Positions 42,695-50,338 of a stretch of DNA of 50,338 nucleotides are shown here, one piece after another (position 1 is the stretch's first letter; each line of letters starts with the position of its first letter). This DNA is from CAYSSG01 sp964433635 (GTDB lineage Bacteria > Atribacterota > Phoenicimicrobiia > Phoenicimicrobiales > Stramentimicrobiaceae): positions 1-50,338 of the forward strand of contig CAYSSG010000013.1 in NCBI GenBank assembly GCA_964433635.1. Reading direction: 5' to 3'. The translations under genes were made by a program, and so were the position numbers. Below the pieces are notes generated by a model, which was not told where the DNA came from, ran no database searches, and was given only the letters and a program-made list of their open reading frames with translations.

Positions 42695-44140
42695 TTGGAA
42701 ATAAAAATGGAAAAGAAACGATTAAGTAATAAGACGGTGGACGAAGAAACCATCGTTGCCATTTCAACACCTTTAGGGATTGGTGGTATCGGTATTGTAC
42801 GTATGAGCGGTTCTCGCTCTATTGGTATTGCCAGCAAGGTTTTCTATCATAAAGGCAAGACCAAAATCAATCCTGATGAATTTTGTTCTCATCATTTATA
42901 TTACGGTACAGTTGTACAACCGGGAAGAAAGAAGATGGTTGATGAAGTGATGTTGGTTGTTATGCGAAACCCGCATTCATATACCAGAGAAGATATGGTA
43001 GAGATTCACTGTCATGGCGGCTTATTCGTTGTACAGAAGGTTTTAGAGATTACAGTGAAGCTTGGAGCAAGGATTGCAGAGCCCGGGGAATTTACAAAAC
43101 TGGCATTTTTAAATGGTAGAATAGATTTAAGTCAGGCGGAAGCTGTGATTGATATAATTGAATCAAATAATGAAAATAGTCTAAAGGCTTCTCTCTACCA
43201 TTTATCAGGTGGACTTAAAGAAAAGATAAATCACCTCAGGAATCAAGTGGTTGACCTCAAAGTGAAGATAGAAGCGCCTATGGATTTTCCGGATCAGGGC
43301 ATTGCCGGATTGAAAAGACCTGAAATCATGCAAGCGTTAAATCATTGTCTGATGGAAATAAAACAATTATCAGATACAGCAAGGTATGGCCGTATGATTA
43401 AGGAAGGGATTCAGACCATCATACTCGGTAAAACTAATGTGGGAAAATCCAGCCTTTTTAATACTTTATTAAAACAAAACAGGTCTATTGTAACCTCATT
43501 GCCTGGAACAACAAGAGACATTATTCAGGAGTCGGTGAATATAAATGGTTTTAATTTTAACCTGATGGATACTGCAGGAATTAAAAATCCTGACAATGTT
43601 GTTGAACAAATCAGTTTAAAGAGAGTAGACCAGATGATGCAATATGCTCAATTGTTTATTGTTATGTTTGATATAAGTTGTCCGCTGAATGAAGAGGATT
43701 TTGAACTTATCCAAAAAATACAATCATTTATCAATCGTAACATTAAAATTATTCTGGTTGTCAATAAAATTGATTTACCCCGAAAGATGAATCTATCAGA
43801 TCTGCAGCAGAAATTCAACCATACAGACCTGATCAGAATATCTGCTAAGAAAAAGATCGGCATAAAGCTGTTGGAGAAAAAAATGGTTAACCTGATATTA
43901 TCTGATACAACTATTCCCAAAGAAGGTCTTATGATAAGCAACCAGCGACAGCAGGTATTGTTACTTGAAGCACAAGAAAGATTACTCCACGTCATTTCCG
44001 GTACAAGCGAAGGTATTCCAGACGATTTCATTGTGATGGATTTACAATATATTATCAACCAGTTGGCGAAGATTATCGGGGAATCCTGTGATGAGGAGAT
44101 GATAAATCGTATATTTACAAGGTTTTGTATCGGCAAATAA
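42695..44140 (+). CDS. mnmE: tRNA modification GTPase MnmE
   Basis: With MnmG this GTPase makes 5-(carboxymethyl)aminomethyl uridine at tRNA wobble positions. The 481-residue protein has the N-terminal folate-binding domain (DEETIVAISTPLGIGGIGIV), G1 GKTNVGKSS, G2/G3 PGTTRD and DTAGI, G4 NKID, and the invariant C-terminal motif CIGK. The start is a TTG at 42695 (AAAGGA about 10 nt upstream) or an ATG at 42707. MnmG is not in the window, although it normally follows mnmE; a 455-bp DnaA-box- and parS-bearing gap stands there. Confidence 0.97.
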   Translation: MEIKMEKKRLSNKTVDEETIVAISTPLGIGGIGIVRMSGSRSIGIASKVFYHKGKTKINPDEFCSHHLYYGTVVQPGRKKMVDEVMLVVMRNPHSYTREDMVEIHCHGGLFVVQKVLEITVKLGARIAEPGEFTKLAFLNGRIDLSQAEAVIDIIESNNENSLKASLYHLSGGLKEKINHLRNQVVDLKVKIEAPMDFPDQGIAGLKRPEIMQALNHCLMEIKQLSDTARYGRMIKEGIQTIILGKTNVGKSSLFNTLLKQNRSIVTSLPGTTRDIIQESVNINGFNFNLMDTAGIKNPDNVVEQISLKRVDQMMQYAQLFIVMFDISCPLNEEDFELIQKIQSFINRNIKIILVVNKIDLPRKMNLSDLQQKFNHTDLIRISAKKKIGIKLLEKKMVNLILSDTTIPKEGLMISNQRQQVLLLEAQERLLHVISGTSEGIPDDFIVMDLQYIINQLAKIIGESCDEEMINRIFTRFCIGK

Positions 44141-44169
44141 TCCATTGTTCCACGTGGAACAATGGATTA
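44138..44169. other. parS centromere site within a 32-bp perfect palindrome
   Basis: TGTTCCACGTGGAACA (44146-44161) matches the bacterial parS consensus bound by ParB. The symmetry extends to a perfect 32-bp palindrome from 44138 to 44169 that begins with the TAA stop codon of mnmE. Confidence 0.95.
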
Positions 44170-44595
44170 AAACAGTAAGCTGAAGTATATTGTCCTGGCA
44201 TAAAAAAGAGAAGATATTCAAAACTAATTGGATTTCAGTAAAGAAGGAGCAATCATCATTACTTTTTATAAATAGACCTGCTAACTGGTGACAATGATAA
44301 AAGGTGATAATGAAGAAACCAAATAGATATTTCCTGAAGGAAGTTAAGGAAATAACTGCAAATGCAAAGCATTCTAGAACAATAATAAAGTAAAAATTAA
44401 TAAAAACTGAGATTGTGAATAAGCTGTGAATAAACAAAGAGAAAGAGTATCAGTCCTGAAAAAAGCAGTCTATTTTCAAAAGAACCGATAAAGCGGTCAA
44501 AAAAGAACCTTCATAGTCCTTATTATATAAGGATTTCAGGAAGTATAGAATCTGTATAGAAGTTTTTGTGATAAATCCTGAATATTTTTTAGAAC
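44141..44595. other. mnmE-rsmG gap with two consensus DnaA boxes
   Basis: 455 bp hold the first parS site and two perfect DnaA boxes in the same orientation, TGTGAATAA at 44414-44422 and 44425-44433, exactly 11 bp apart. Two partial matches repeat the 11-bp spacing at 44623 and 44634, inside the start of rsmG. There is also a 15-bp palindrome (CCTTAT/ATAAGG around 44518-44532) and short direct repeats GGTGAYAATGA at 44287 and 44303. No mnmG remnant was recognised. This is an accessory DnaA-binding site or part of the origin. Confidence 0.6.
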
Positions 44596-45411
44596 ATGGA
44601 AGAAATGAAGAATTTTATAAATTGTGGAAAAACTGTGAAAGAAGAAGAAATCTCTTGTGAAAGGGAAGACAGTCTGAAAAGGTATATTTTAATACAAGCC
44701 TTATCTTTAGGGATTAGCTTGGATGACGATCAACTTACAAAATTTGTCACCTATTTAAAGATGATTCAGGAATATCAGAAAAAGATAAATATTACTTCGA
44801 CAAAAGTCTCTTCTGATATCATTGACAAACATTTTCTGGAATCGCTCTCATGTATGGAGATGGTGAATCGTATGATCGGGGAATATGGGAATAAAAACAG
44901 GAAGGATTTAATTGATGTTGGTAGCGGTGCAGGATTTCCCGGCATTCCCCTGAAGATTATCTTATCACGGGAAAGAATGACTCTGCTGGAGGTTAGAAAA
45001 AACAAGAAATTATTTCTGGATAGTGTTGTTGACGGATTACAGCTACCACATACCGTTGTTATTAAGGACAGGGCTGAGAATTTAGGAATGATGAAAGAAT
45101 ATAGGGAAAATTATCACATTGTATTATCAAGGGCAGTTGCGCCTCTTGGTATTTTATGTGAGTATTGCCTTCCTTTATGCAAAATGCAGGGAGCCATGAT
45201 TGCTTTCAAAGGTAGTTCTTATGAAGCAGAATTGACCATGTATTTCAAGGTAATGGAAAGATTGGGAGGGACTCTGGAATGTATACATCAATACAGGATT
45301 CCTCATTCCGAGCATATACGTTCTATTCTACTTGTACGCAAAACAAGATCTACACCGGAAAATTTTCCCAGAAAAGAGGGTATCCCCCACAAAAGACCTT
45401 TGTATTTTTGA
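44596..45411 (+). CDS. rsmG: 16S rRNA (guanine-N7) methyltransferase RsmG
   Basis: This SAM-dependent enzyme methylates G527 of 16S rRNA. The 271-residue protein has INITSTKVSSDIIDKHFLESL, the SAM loop DVGSGAGFPGIPLKI, and the later VLSRAVAPLGILCEYCLPL. About 25 residues at the N terminus (MEEMKNFINCGKTVKEEEIS) precede the usual family start, so the real start may be internal; no ribosome-binding site stands out. It lies between the two parS sites. Confidence 0.93.
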   Translation: MEEMKNFINCGKTVKEEEISCEREDSLKRYILIQALSLGISLDDDQLTKFVTYLKMIQEYQKKINITSTKVSSDIIDKHFLESLSCMEMVNRMIGEYGNKNRKDLIDVGSGAGFPGIPLKIILSRERMTLLEVRKNKKLFLDSVVDGLQLPHTVVIKDRAENLGMMKEYRENYHIVLSRAVAPLGILCEYCLPLCKMQGAMIAFKGSSYEAELTMYFKVMERLGGTLECIHQYRIPHSEHIRSILLVRKTRSTPENFPRKEGIPHKRPLYF

Positions 45412-45620
45412 CTGAATTTTGATAAGATTAAATTACTTTCTATGCTTTATCAAAAAAACAATGCCGAATTTATATCACAATGTTTTGAATGGACGATAAT
45501 CCAAGTCAGAACAATGGTGCAGGTTTAAGAAATGATATCGTGAAGATTTCGGAATGAAATGAATGAATTTATGGCAGTAGAATAGGTTGAAATCCATCAT
45601 TTTCCAGGGTATCTGAGATA

Positions 45621-45636
45621 TGTTCCACGTGGAACA
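45621..45636. other. parS centromere site upstream of parA
   Basis: TGTTCCACGTGGAACA is an exact copy of the parS core at 44146-44161, ending 31 bp before the parA start. The 256-bp gap it lies in (45412-45667) has no other clear feature. Confidence 0.95.
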
Positions 45637-45667
45637 ATGACTATTAATAAAAGGGGACTAACGAATT

Positions 45668-46429
45668 ATGGTGAAAATAATATCTATCAGTAACCAAAAA
45701 GGAGGTGTAGGCAAGACGACTACGGCTATTAATTTAAGTGCATTTTTGGCAATCGAGCAGAAGAAAGTCCTGTTGGTTGATATCGATCCACAGGGAAACG
45801 CCAGTAGTGGGATAGGAATTGAACGTTCCAAAATAGAAAGAAATATATATGATTGCCTTATCAATCAAGTCCCGATTCAGGAAGTTCTGGTTACCAGCCA
45901 GATCGAAAATCTGGATGTTTTGCCTTCCACGCTTCAGTTAGCAGGGGCGGAAATAGAACTGGTTAATTATATCTCTCGGGAAAACCGTTTAAAACAGCTG
46001 ATACGCCCAATCAAAGACAGGTATGATTATATTATTATTGATACTCCCCCGTCTTTGGGTTTATTAACCCTTAATTCCTTGAATGCTGCTGATTCTGTTA
46101 TTATTCCTGTGCAGTGTGAATATTATGCCCTGGAAGGAATTGGTCAGTTATTAAATACCATCACCCTCGTTAAAGAAAATTTAAATCCCAATCTGTCAAT
46201 TGAAGGTATTTTATTAACGATGTATGATAAGAGAAACAATCTTTCCAAAGAAGTTGTTGAAGAGATTGATAAACATTTTCATGGAAGCATGTTTCAGACG
46301 ATTATTCCCAGAAATGTTCGCCTGAGTGAGGCGCCTAGTTATGGCCAACCGATTGTAATCTACGAGATTAAGTCCAAAGGATCACAGGCTTATCAGAAAT
46401 TAGCTCAGGAGGTGATTGCCCATGGCTAA
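45668..46429 (+). CDS. parA: Chromosome partitioning ATPase ParA (Soj)
   Basis: This Walker-type ATPase dynamically binds the nucleoid and moves ParB-parS complexes. The 253-residue protein has the deviant Walker A KGGVGKTTTAINLSAFLA, VLLVDIDPQGNASSGIGI, and Walker B region DYIIIDTPPSLGLLTLN. It has no N-terminal HTH, so it is the chromosomal (Soj-like) type. AAGGGG precedes the ATG. parB overlaps its end by 8 nt. Confidence 0.97.
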   Translation: MVKIISISNQKGGVGKTTTAINLSAFLAIEQKKVLLVDIDPQGNASSGIGIERSKIERNIYDCLINQVPIQEVLVTSQIENLDVLPSTLQLAGAEIELVNYISRENRLKQLIRPIKDRYDYIIIDTPPSLGLLTLNSLNAADSVIIPVQCEYYALEGIGQLLNTITLVKENLNPNLSIEGILLTMYDKRNNLSKEVVEEIDKHFHGSMFQTIIPRNVRLSEAPSYGQPIVIYEIKSKGSQAYQKLAQEVIAHG

Positions 46430-47279
46430 GAAAGGATTAGGAAAAGGATTAGAATCACTGATTCCCATATCTCATATAAAAGATCGATCTTATGTTTCGG
46501 AAGTAGATGTTGATCAACTGATGTCTAATCTTTATCAGCCAAGACAAGATTTTGATCAGGGTAAAATGGATGAATTAAAGGAATCGATTAAGGCACATGG
46601 AATTATTCAACCTATTATTGTCCGGGAATCAACCCAGGGTTATGAAATTGTTGCCGGAGAGCGAAGGCTGAAGGCTGCCAGGGAAATAGGCATGAGAAAA
46701 GTTCCGGTTATCATCAGGCAATTTGATAACCTTAAAACCTTTGAGGTTGCTTTAGTAGAAAACATTCAGAGAGAAGATCTTAATCCAATAGAACAGGCCT
46801 TTGCCTTTAAAAGGTTGGTTAATGAGTTTGAATTAACACAGCAAGAGTTGGCTATGATGACCGGGAAAAGCAGGACTTTTATCAGTAACACCATGCGATT
46901 GCTCAATTTAGATGACTGGGTAAAAGACAGGGTTGCGTCCGGAAAGATCAGCTTTGGTCATGCCAAGGTTTTGTTAGGATTAGAAAATAAAGAGATTCAA
47001 CAGGAATTCGGGCAAAAAATAATTGAGCAGGACTTATCAGTAAGAGAACTGGAAAGAATCATCAGTCGATGGATAAAAAAGAAAGACAAGAAGTTATCTT
47101 CTCAAAAGAAGCTTGTGCAATATTTTCCGGACCTGGAAAGAAATTTAATCGACAGATTTGGTACTAAGGTAAAGATTCAATTCAGCGGAAAGAGAGGCAA
47201 TATTGCTATTGAATTTTACAGTGCAGAGGATTTAAATAGAATTTCCGGAATTCTATTGTCTGAACCCTCACTAAAATAA
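46422..47279 (+). CDS. parB: Chromosome partitioning protein ParB (Spo0J)
   Basis: This CTPase clamp binds the parS sites listed here and spreads along DNA. The 285-residue protein starts KKGLGKGLESLIP, with the N-terminal domain boxes YQPRQDF, GERRLKAAREIG and ENIQREDLNPIEQA, then a helix-turn-helix (LAMMTGKSRTFISNTMRLLNL) and a dimerisation tail. The ATG at 46422 is served by AGGAGGTG (46406-46413); a TTG 6 nt earlier is less likely. Confidence 0.97.
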   Translation: MAKKGLGKGLESLIPISHIKDRSYVSEVDVDQLMSNLYQPRQDFDQGKMDELKESIKAHGIIQPIIVRESTQGYEIVAGERRLKAAREIGMRKVPVIIRQFDNLKTFEVALVENIQREDLNPIEQAFAFKRLVNEFELTQQELAMMTGKSRTFISNTMRLLNLDDWVKDRVASGKISFGHAKVLLGLENKEIQQEFGQKIIEQDLSVRELERIISRWIKKKDKKLSSQKKLVQYFPDLERNLIDRFGTKVKIQFSGKRGNIAIEFYSAEDLNRISGILLSEPSLK

Positions 47280-47339
47280 CCTGATTCAGTCTGTTATTGA
47301 AATGAGGGTTGATCCAAAATTGAGTTTGAGAGGTTAAAT

Positions 47340-47909
47340 ATGAAGGAAAAATTTTTTAATCATATTATTTTTATACTCTTTATTGTTTTATTATTGGTTT
47401 TTTCTTTACAATGTTTTCTACTTGCTTTTCGTGTCATTGAACAGGAATTTCTCATTCAAAAAATGAATCAATACATACACTCAGTTTACTCCAATTTTAC
47501 TAATCAAGTCTGGCTTGTATTATTAGGTCTTTTATTGTTTTCTATTGCTATCTACCTGATTTGGTTAAAGCAAAGAGTTGCCCAGCAACAGCCGTATGTT
47601 AAAATTGCTACCGATGACGGAGAAATTATAGTTTCTAAGCTAACTTTAGAGCAGATTATTCTAAGTATTTTAAGTGATGTAGATGGCGTACAGGACATTA
47701 AACCTGAAATACAGGTTCAGAAGGATGGGAACATTAAAACATTATTACAGATTATGATTTCAAATGATTGCAATATTCCTGATACTGCGCATCTTATTCA
47801 ACAGAAGCTGAAAGAAGAGCTGCCCAGAATCAGTGGAATTGAGGCAAAAGAGGTAAAAATTAATGTGAACAAAATTAGTTACCAGGAAGATAAGGAAAAT
47901 TCCAAATAA
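47340..47909 (+). CDS. AmaP-like membrane anchor of the Asp23 family
   Basis: This 189-residue protein has two membrane helices (residues 8-30 and 56-76) followed by a soluble domain (IATDDGEIIVSKLTLEQIIL to VKINVNKISYQ) that resembles the C-terminal part of AmaP, which holds Asp23 at the membrane. Its neighbour 21 nt downstream is an Asp23 protein, consistent with an anchor-partner pair. GAGAGG precedes the ATG. It follows parB in the same direction by 60 bp and may be cotranscribed. Confidence 0.85.
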   Translation: MKEKFFNHIIFILFIVLLLVFSLQCFLLAFRVIEQEFLIQKMNQYIHSVYSNFTNQVWLVLLGLLLFSIAIYLIWLKQRVAQQQPYVKIATDDGEIIVSKLTLEQIILSILSDVDGVQDIKPEIQVQKDGNIKTLLQIMISNDCNIPDTAHLIQQKLKEELPRISGIEAKEVKINVNKISYQEDKENSK

Positions 47910-47930
47910 GGTAAGGGAGGTTTTATATTA

Positions 47931-48398
47931 ATGACAGAGAATGAAAAAAAGGATCAAAAACCTGGAATTGAAAATAATGACACAGAATTAGGGAATATAT
48001 CGGTTTCGAAAGATGTTGTGGCAATTATCGTAGCTATGGAGGTAACCAAAATAAAAGGTGTTGTTGGTCTAACCGCAGGAAGAAAGGGCATCACTGCACC
48101 TTTGCTAGATAAAGATAATTTAACCAAGGGAATTGAAGTATCCATGAATCAGAAAGAAGTTGCCATTACAGTATCATTGGTTGCAGATTATGCAGCTGGT
48201 ATATATCAGACTGCCAGGGAAACTCAGAAAAATGTAAAAAAGGCTATTGAGACAATGGCTGGTTTAACTGTATCAAAAGTGGACATTAATGTGCTGGATG
48301 TTAAATTTAAGGAAAATCTGGAAAAACCCGATAAAAATGAGGTTAAAAAAGAAAACAAAGTTGCAAAGGAAACCGATACTGAGGAAAAGAAATTATAA
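47931..48398 (+). CDS. Asp23/Gls24 family envelope stress protein
   Basis: This 155-residue cytoplasmic protein is of the alkaline shock family. The core is NISVSKDVVAIIVAMEVTKI, KGVVGLTAG, GIEVSMNQKEVAITVSLVADYAAGIYQ (here split as ITVSLVADYAAG), and a final VSKVDINVLDV strand. The tail is Lys/Glu-rich and unstructured. AAGGGAGG lies about 11 nt before the ATG. It pairs with the AmaP-like protein, and a terminator follows. Confidence 0.93.
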   Translation: MTENEKKDQKPGIENNDTELGNISVSKDVVAIIVAMEVTKIKGVVGLTAGRKGITAPLLDKDNLTKGIEVSMNQKEVAITVSLVADYAAGIYQTARETQKNVKKAIETMAGLTVSKVDINVLDVKFKENLEKPDKNEVKKENKVAKETDTEEKKL

Positions 48399-48438
48399 TT
48401 TCTGAACTAGCGTAGCTTGTTGCAAAAGAAAAATGAGC

Positions 48439-48484
48439 AATATTTCCACAAAAGAATATTCTTTTTTTGTGGAAATATTTTTTC
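48439..48484 (+). terminator. Rho-independent terminator after asp23
   Basis: A 15-bp stem (AATATTTCCACAAAA at 48439-48453, complement at 48465-48479) with an 11-nt loop is followed by a T run. Confidence 0.88.
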
Positions 48485-48511
48485 ATTTCAAAGAACATGA
48501 TAAATATCCAT
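48474..48511 (+). repeat. 38-bp direct repeat, copy 1 (upstream of DUF401 gene)
   Basis: This 38-bp stretch recurs at 49792-49829 with one mismatch (A to G). It contains TTTCATTTCAAAGAACATGA and the following TAAATATCCAT, and lies just upstream of the first DUF401 start. It marks a segmental duplication of 1318 bp. Confidence 0.9.
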
Positions 48512-48525
48512 AAAAAGGGATTTCT

Positions 48526-49746
48526 ATGACTGAGGCTATCAAGTTATTCTCTGTTATCCTATTAATTGTAATCTTATTAAGGTTGAAGTGGGATCTTGGT
48601 TTTGTTATGCTCTTATCTTCTGTCTTATTAGGCATTCTCTTTCAGATAGGGATTTATGAAATTGTAAAGAACATTTATCTGACCATGATTGACCCTGAAA
48701 CATTACAATTGATCGGTATCATTGTTTTGGTTTATGTGTTAAGCAGTATTTTAAGAAGAACAAAAAGTATGGAAGGGATTATTAGTTCTTTACAAAATAT
48801 AGTTGCTGATTATCGTTTAATTCTCTTTTTTATTGCTTCTTTTTTAGGATTAATACCAATGCCCGCCGGTGCCATGTTTTCTGCTCCATTATTAAGAGAG
48901 GTTGGTGTGAAGAATCACATGACTTCAGAAGAAATTATGTTCTTCAATTACTGGTTTCGACATGTTTGGGAATTTGTCTGGCCTTTAATACCGGGTGTTG
49001 TTTTATATGCTTCAGTTATTGGTGTCAATTTGCGAACAATTATGATTTCCCAGTTTCCTTTAAGTGTTATTGCTCTATCAATTGGCTTTTATGGTTTGTA
49101 TGCCGGTTTATCAAGACAGAATAATGGTAAAATAAATTATAAGGACTTAAAAACCCAAATATTTACCTTGTTTAAGAGTGTTTGGTCAATATTACTCATT
49201 ATATTTTTAGTCTTATTCTTTAAGGTTAATTTACTGGTATCCTTGAGTGTAACTATTGTCTTTCTGTTAATGATTCACCCAGTGACAACTCAGGAAATCA
49301 AAGAAATTATTTTTAAAGATATTTCTTTAAAAGTTATTATGATGATTATCGGAATTATGCTTTTTAAACAAGTATTGGAAAGTACACATTCCATGAATCA
49401 AATTCCCCAATTCTTCTCCGAGATTGGTATCAATGTTTGGGTTATATTGTTCTTTATTCCTTTTCTATTAGGGTTTCTGACCGGGATTACTACTGGTTTT
49501 ATCGGGATTAGCTTCCCTATTTTAATGCCATTGATGACACATAGTGGATCGTTAAATCTATCCATGGCTATGTTTGCTTATCTTGCTGGTTTCTCAGGTA
49601 TGATGATTTCCCCTATGCACCTTTGTTTGACTGTCACATTAGAGTATTTGCACGTAAATATTTTAAAGTTCTATAGAAAATTATCAATTCATTTGTTAAT
49701 TTTTGTTAGTTTAAGTATTTTTTATATTTTTTTCATCATTTCGTAG
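48526..49746 (+). CDS. DUF401 family membrane permease
   Basis: This 406-residue polytopic protein has about 11 helices. It belongs to the DUF401/COG1906 group of putative transporters: KWDLGFVMLLSSVLLGILF near the start, MPAGAMFSAPLLREVG, and FWFRHVWEFVWPLIPG-like YWFRHVWEFVWPLIPGV. The C-terminal half has FLLGFLTGITTGFIGISFPI. Substrate is unknown. The ATG has AAAAGGGA upstream. A second, partial member lies downstream, with a decayed copy between. Confidence 0.88.
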   Translation: MTEAIKLFSVILLIVILLRLKWDLGFVMLLSSVLLGILFQIGIYEIVKNIYLTMIDPETLQLIGIIVLVYVLSSILRRTKSMEGIISSLQNIVADYRLILFFIASFLGLIPMPAGAMFSAPLLREVGVKNHMTSEEIMFFNYWFRHVWEFVWPLIPGVVLYASVIGVNLRTIMISQFPLSVIALSIGFYGLYAGLSRQNNGKINYKDLKTQIFTLFKSVWSILLIIFLVLFFKVNLLVSLSVTIVFLLMIHPVTTQEIKEIIFKDISLKVIMMIIGIMLFKQVLESTHSMNQIPQFFSEIGINVWVILFFIPFLLGFLTGITTGFIGISFPILMPLMTHSGSLNLSMAMFAYLAGFSGMMISPMHLCLTVTLEYLHVNILKFYRKLSIHLLIFVSLSIFYIFFIIS

Positions 49747-49791
49747 AATTGATACCCAATGAATCAGTGAAAGGTAAATTAAATAAATTAA

Positions 49792-49829
49792 AATATTTTT
49801 TCATTTCAAGGAACATGATAAATATCCAT
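49792..49829 (+). repeat. 38-bp direct repeat, copy 2
   Basis: This copy matches 48474-48511 with one mismatch. It precedes the degenerate DUF401 start just as copy 1 precedes the intact one. Confidence 0.9.
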
Positions 49830-49843
49830 CATTGAGAATGTTG

Positions 49844-49930
49844 ACATTAAAGTGGTTATGTTATTTATTGTTCTTCTATTTTTTTGAAATCTTATTAATG
49901 TTGGAATGGAATCCTGGTTTTGTAATTGTT
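49844..49930 (+). pseudogene. Decayed N-terminal fragment of a DUF401 gene
   Basis: Downstream of repeat copy 2 the DNA still aligns with the first 25 or so codons of the intact gene. LFIVLLFF reads in one frame, then after an in-frame TGA and a frame shift ILLMLEWNPGFVI continues, matching LFSVILLIV and ILLRLKWDLGFVM of the intact gene. The rest of the gene is gone. Confidence 0.75.
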
Positions 49931-50096
49931 TTCCGGAGCACCTTGATGTAACCGTGATAGCAGAGCATGGAGAAAAAGGCAAACTAGCATTTCGTTAGTA
50001 AATATTCTTGAGTTTATTTCTTTTTGTAATGATAAAATGTTATTCATTTTTTATAAGTTTTGTTGAAGAAAACTTAATTGATAGAGTAGATAGACT

Positions 50097-50338
50097 ATGC
50101 CGATTGAAATAACTAAATTGCTCGTTGTTTTGATATTTATTATATTTTTACTTAAAATCAGGCTCAATTTAGGCTTAACCCTTTTCTTCAGTTCACTATT
50201 GATGGGTTTGCTGTTTAAAATTGATCTTTATCAGATTTTTATTGTTATTAGAAATGAATTTACAAGTATTGGAACCCTTGAATTGTTAGGGATTATTCTC
50301 CTGGTTTACTTACTCAGTATCATTATGGAAAAGCTGAA
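50097..50338 (+). CDS. DUF401 family membrane permease, second copy, truncated by window edge
   Basis: The frame starts at an ATG (50097) and runs off the window after 80 codons. It is a clear paralogue of the 48526-49746 gene: TKLLVVLIFIIFLLKIRLNL, GLTLFFSSLLMGLLFKIDLY and TLELLGIILLVYLLSIIMEK align over the full visible length. Three hydrophobic segments are visible. The ribosome-binding site is weak. Confidence 0.85.
   Translation, partial: MPIEITKLLVVLIFIIFLLKIRLNLGLTLFFSSLLMGLLFKIDLYQIFIVIRNEFTSIGTLELLGIILLVYLLSIIMEKL

Larger units (their letters stand above)
49747..50096 (+). other. Intergenic region between two DUF401 genes with duplicated and decayed sequence
   Basis: These 350 bp hold the second 38-bp repeat, the remains of a further DUF401 5' end (listed separately), and a 20-codon open stretch at 49936-49998 (EHLDVTVIAEHGEKGKLAFR, then TAG) that looks like the tail of an unrecognised protein. 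No promoter was assigned. Confidence 0.55.

Noticed and set aside
44042..44437. Minus-strand frame over the mnmE end and the following gap as a replacement for mnmG
   Set aside because: The translation has no resemblance to MnmG and crosses the parS palindrome; it is an antisense open stretch.

Overview
The window is a bacterial chromosome segment of low GC content. It spans the replication-origin region plus about 30 kb of metabolic and accessory genes to its left. The gene content suggests a deep-branching, probably anaerobic bacterium: Asp23/AmaP pair, T-box leader, DciA-type DUF721 protein, TRAP transporter, COG1237 metallo-hydrolase, TM0106-type nuclease and Firmicutes-like oriC order. 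An Atribacterota-like lineage would fit, but the phylum is an inference from gene content only. No tRNA or rRNA genes, CRISPR array or insertion sequence was recognised.

Layout. 1-8.2 kb holds a truncated adenine methyltransferase at the left edge, an RRM RNA-binding protein with a long leader, Hsp20, a gamma-glutamyltransferase, a TauE/SafE-type exporter, an NCS2 purine permease, a small Cys-containing protein, a COG1237 hydrolase and a cyclase-family hydrolase. 8.4-12 kb is a MoxR/DUF58/DUF4129 operon. 12-25.4 kb holds a fumarylacetoacetase-family enzyme, an Asp/Glu racemase, a D-threonine-aldolase-like PLP enzyme, a RecB-like/RNase H-like nuclease, a DctPQM TRAP transporter, a membrane protein followed by an ECF sigma factor and its membrane partner, a DUF4230 protein, a transaldolase remnant, YbaK and an aldo/keto reductase.

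25.5-30.4 kb is a threonine/lysine pathway operon on the minus strand: hom, a homoserine kinase-aspartate kinase fusion, then asd. It is led by its own promoter and a complete T-box riboswitch with a shortened Stem I and an apparent ACC (Thr) specifier. All the enzymes from aspartate to phosphohomoserine are thus in one transcript that appears to sense uncharged tRNA-Thr.

30.4-48.4 kb is the origin region. On the minus strand run dnaA, dnaN, recF, a dciA-like gene, gyrB and gyrA. On the plus strand run rpmH, rnpA, yidD, yidC, jag, mnmE, rsmG, parA, parB, an amaP-like gene and asp23. DnaA-box clusters lie between dnaA and dnaN (three consensus boxes beside a DnaA-trio-like run and AT-rich DNA), upstream of dnaA (degenerate boxes), and in the mnmE-rsmG gap where mnmG often sits (two consensus boxes 11 bp apart). 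Two perfect parS sites flank rsmG. The right end has two DUF401 permease genes with a decayed third copy between them, and the second gene runs off the window.

Several starts were placed downstream of the longest open frame because the ribosome-binding site demands it; reasons are given per entry. Function calls rest on motifs read by eye, not on database searches.
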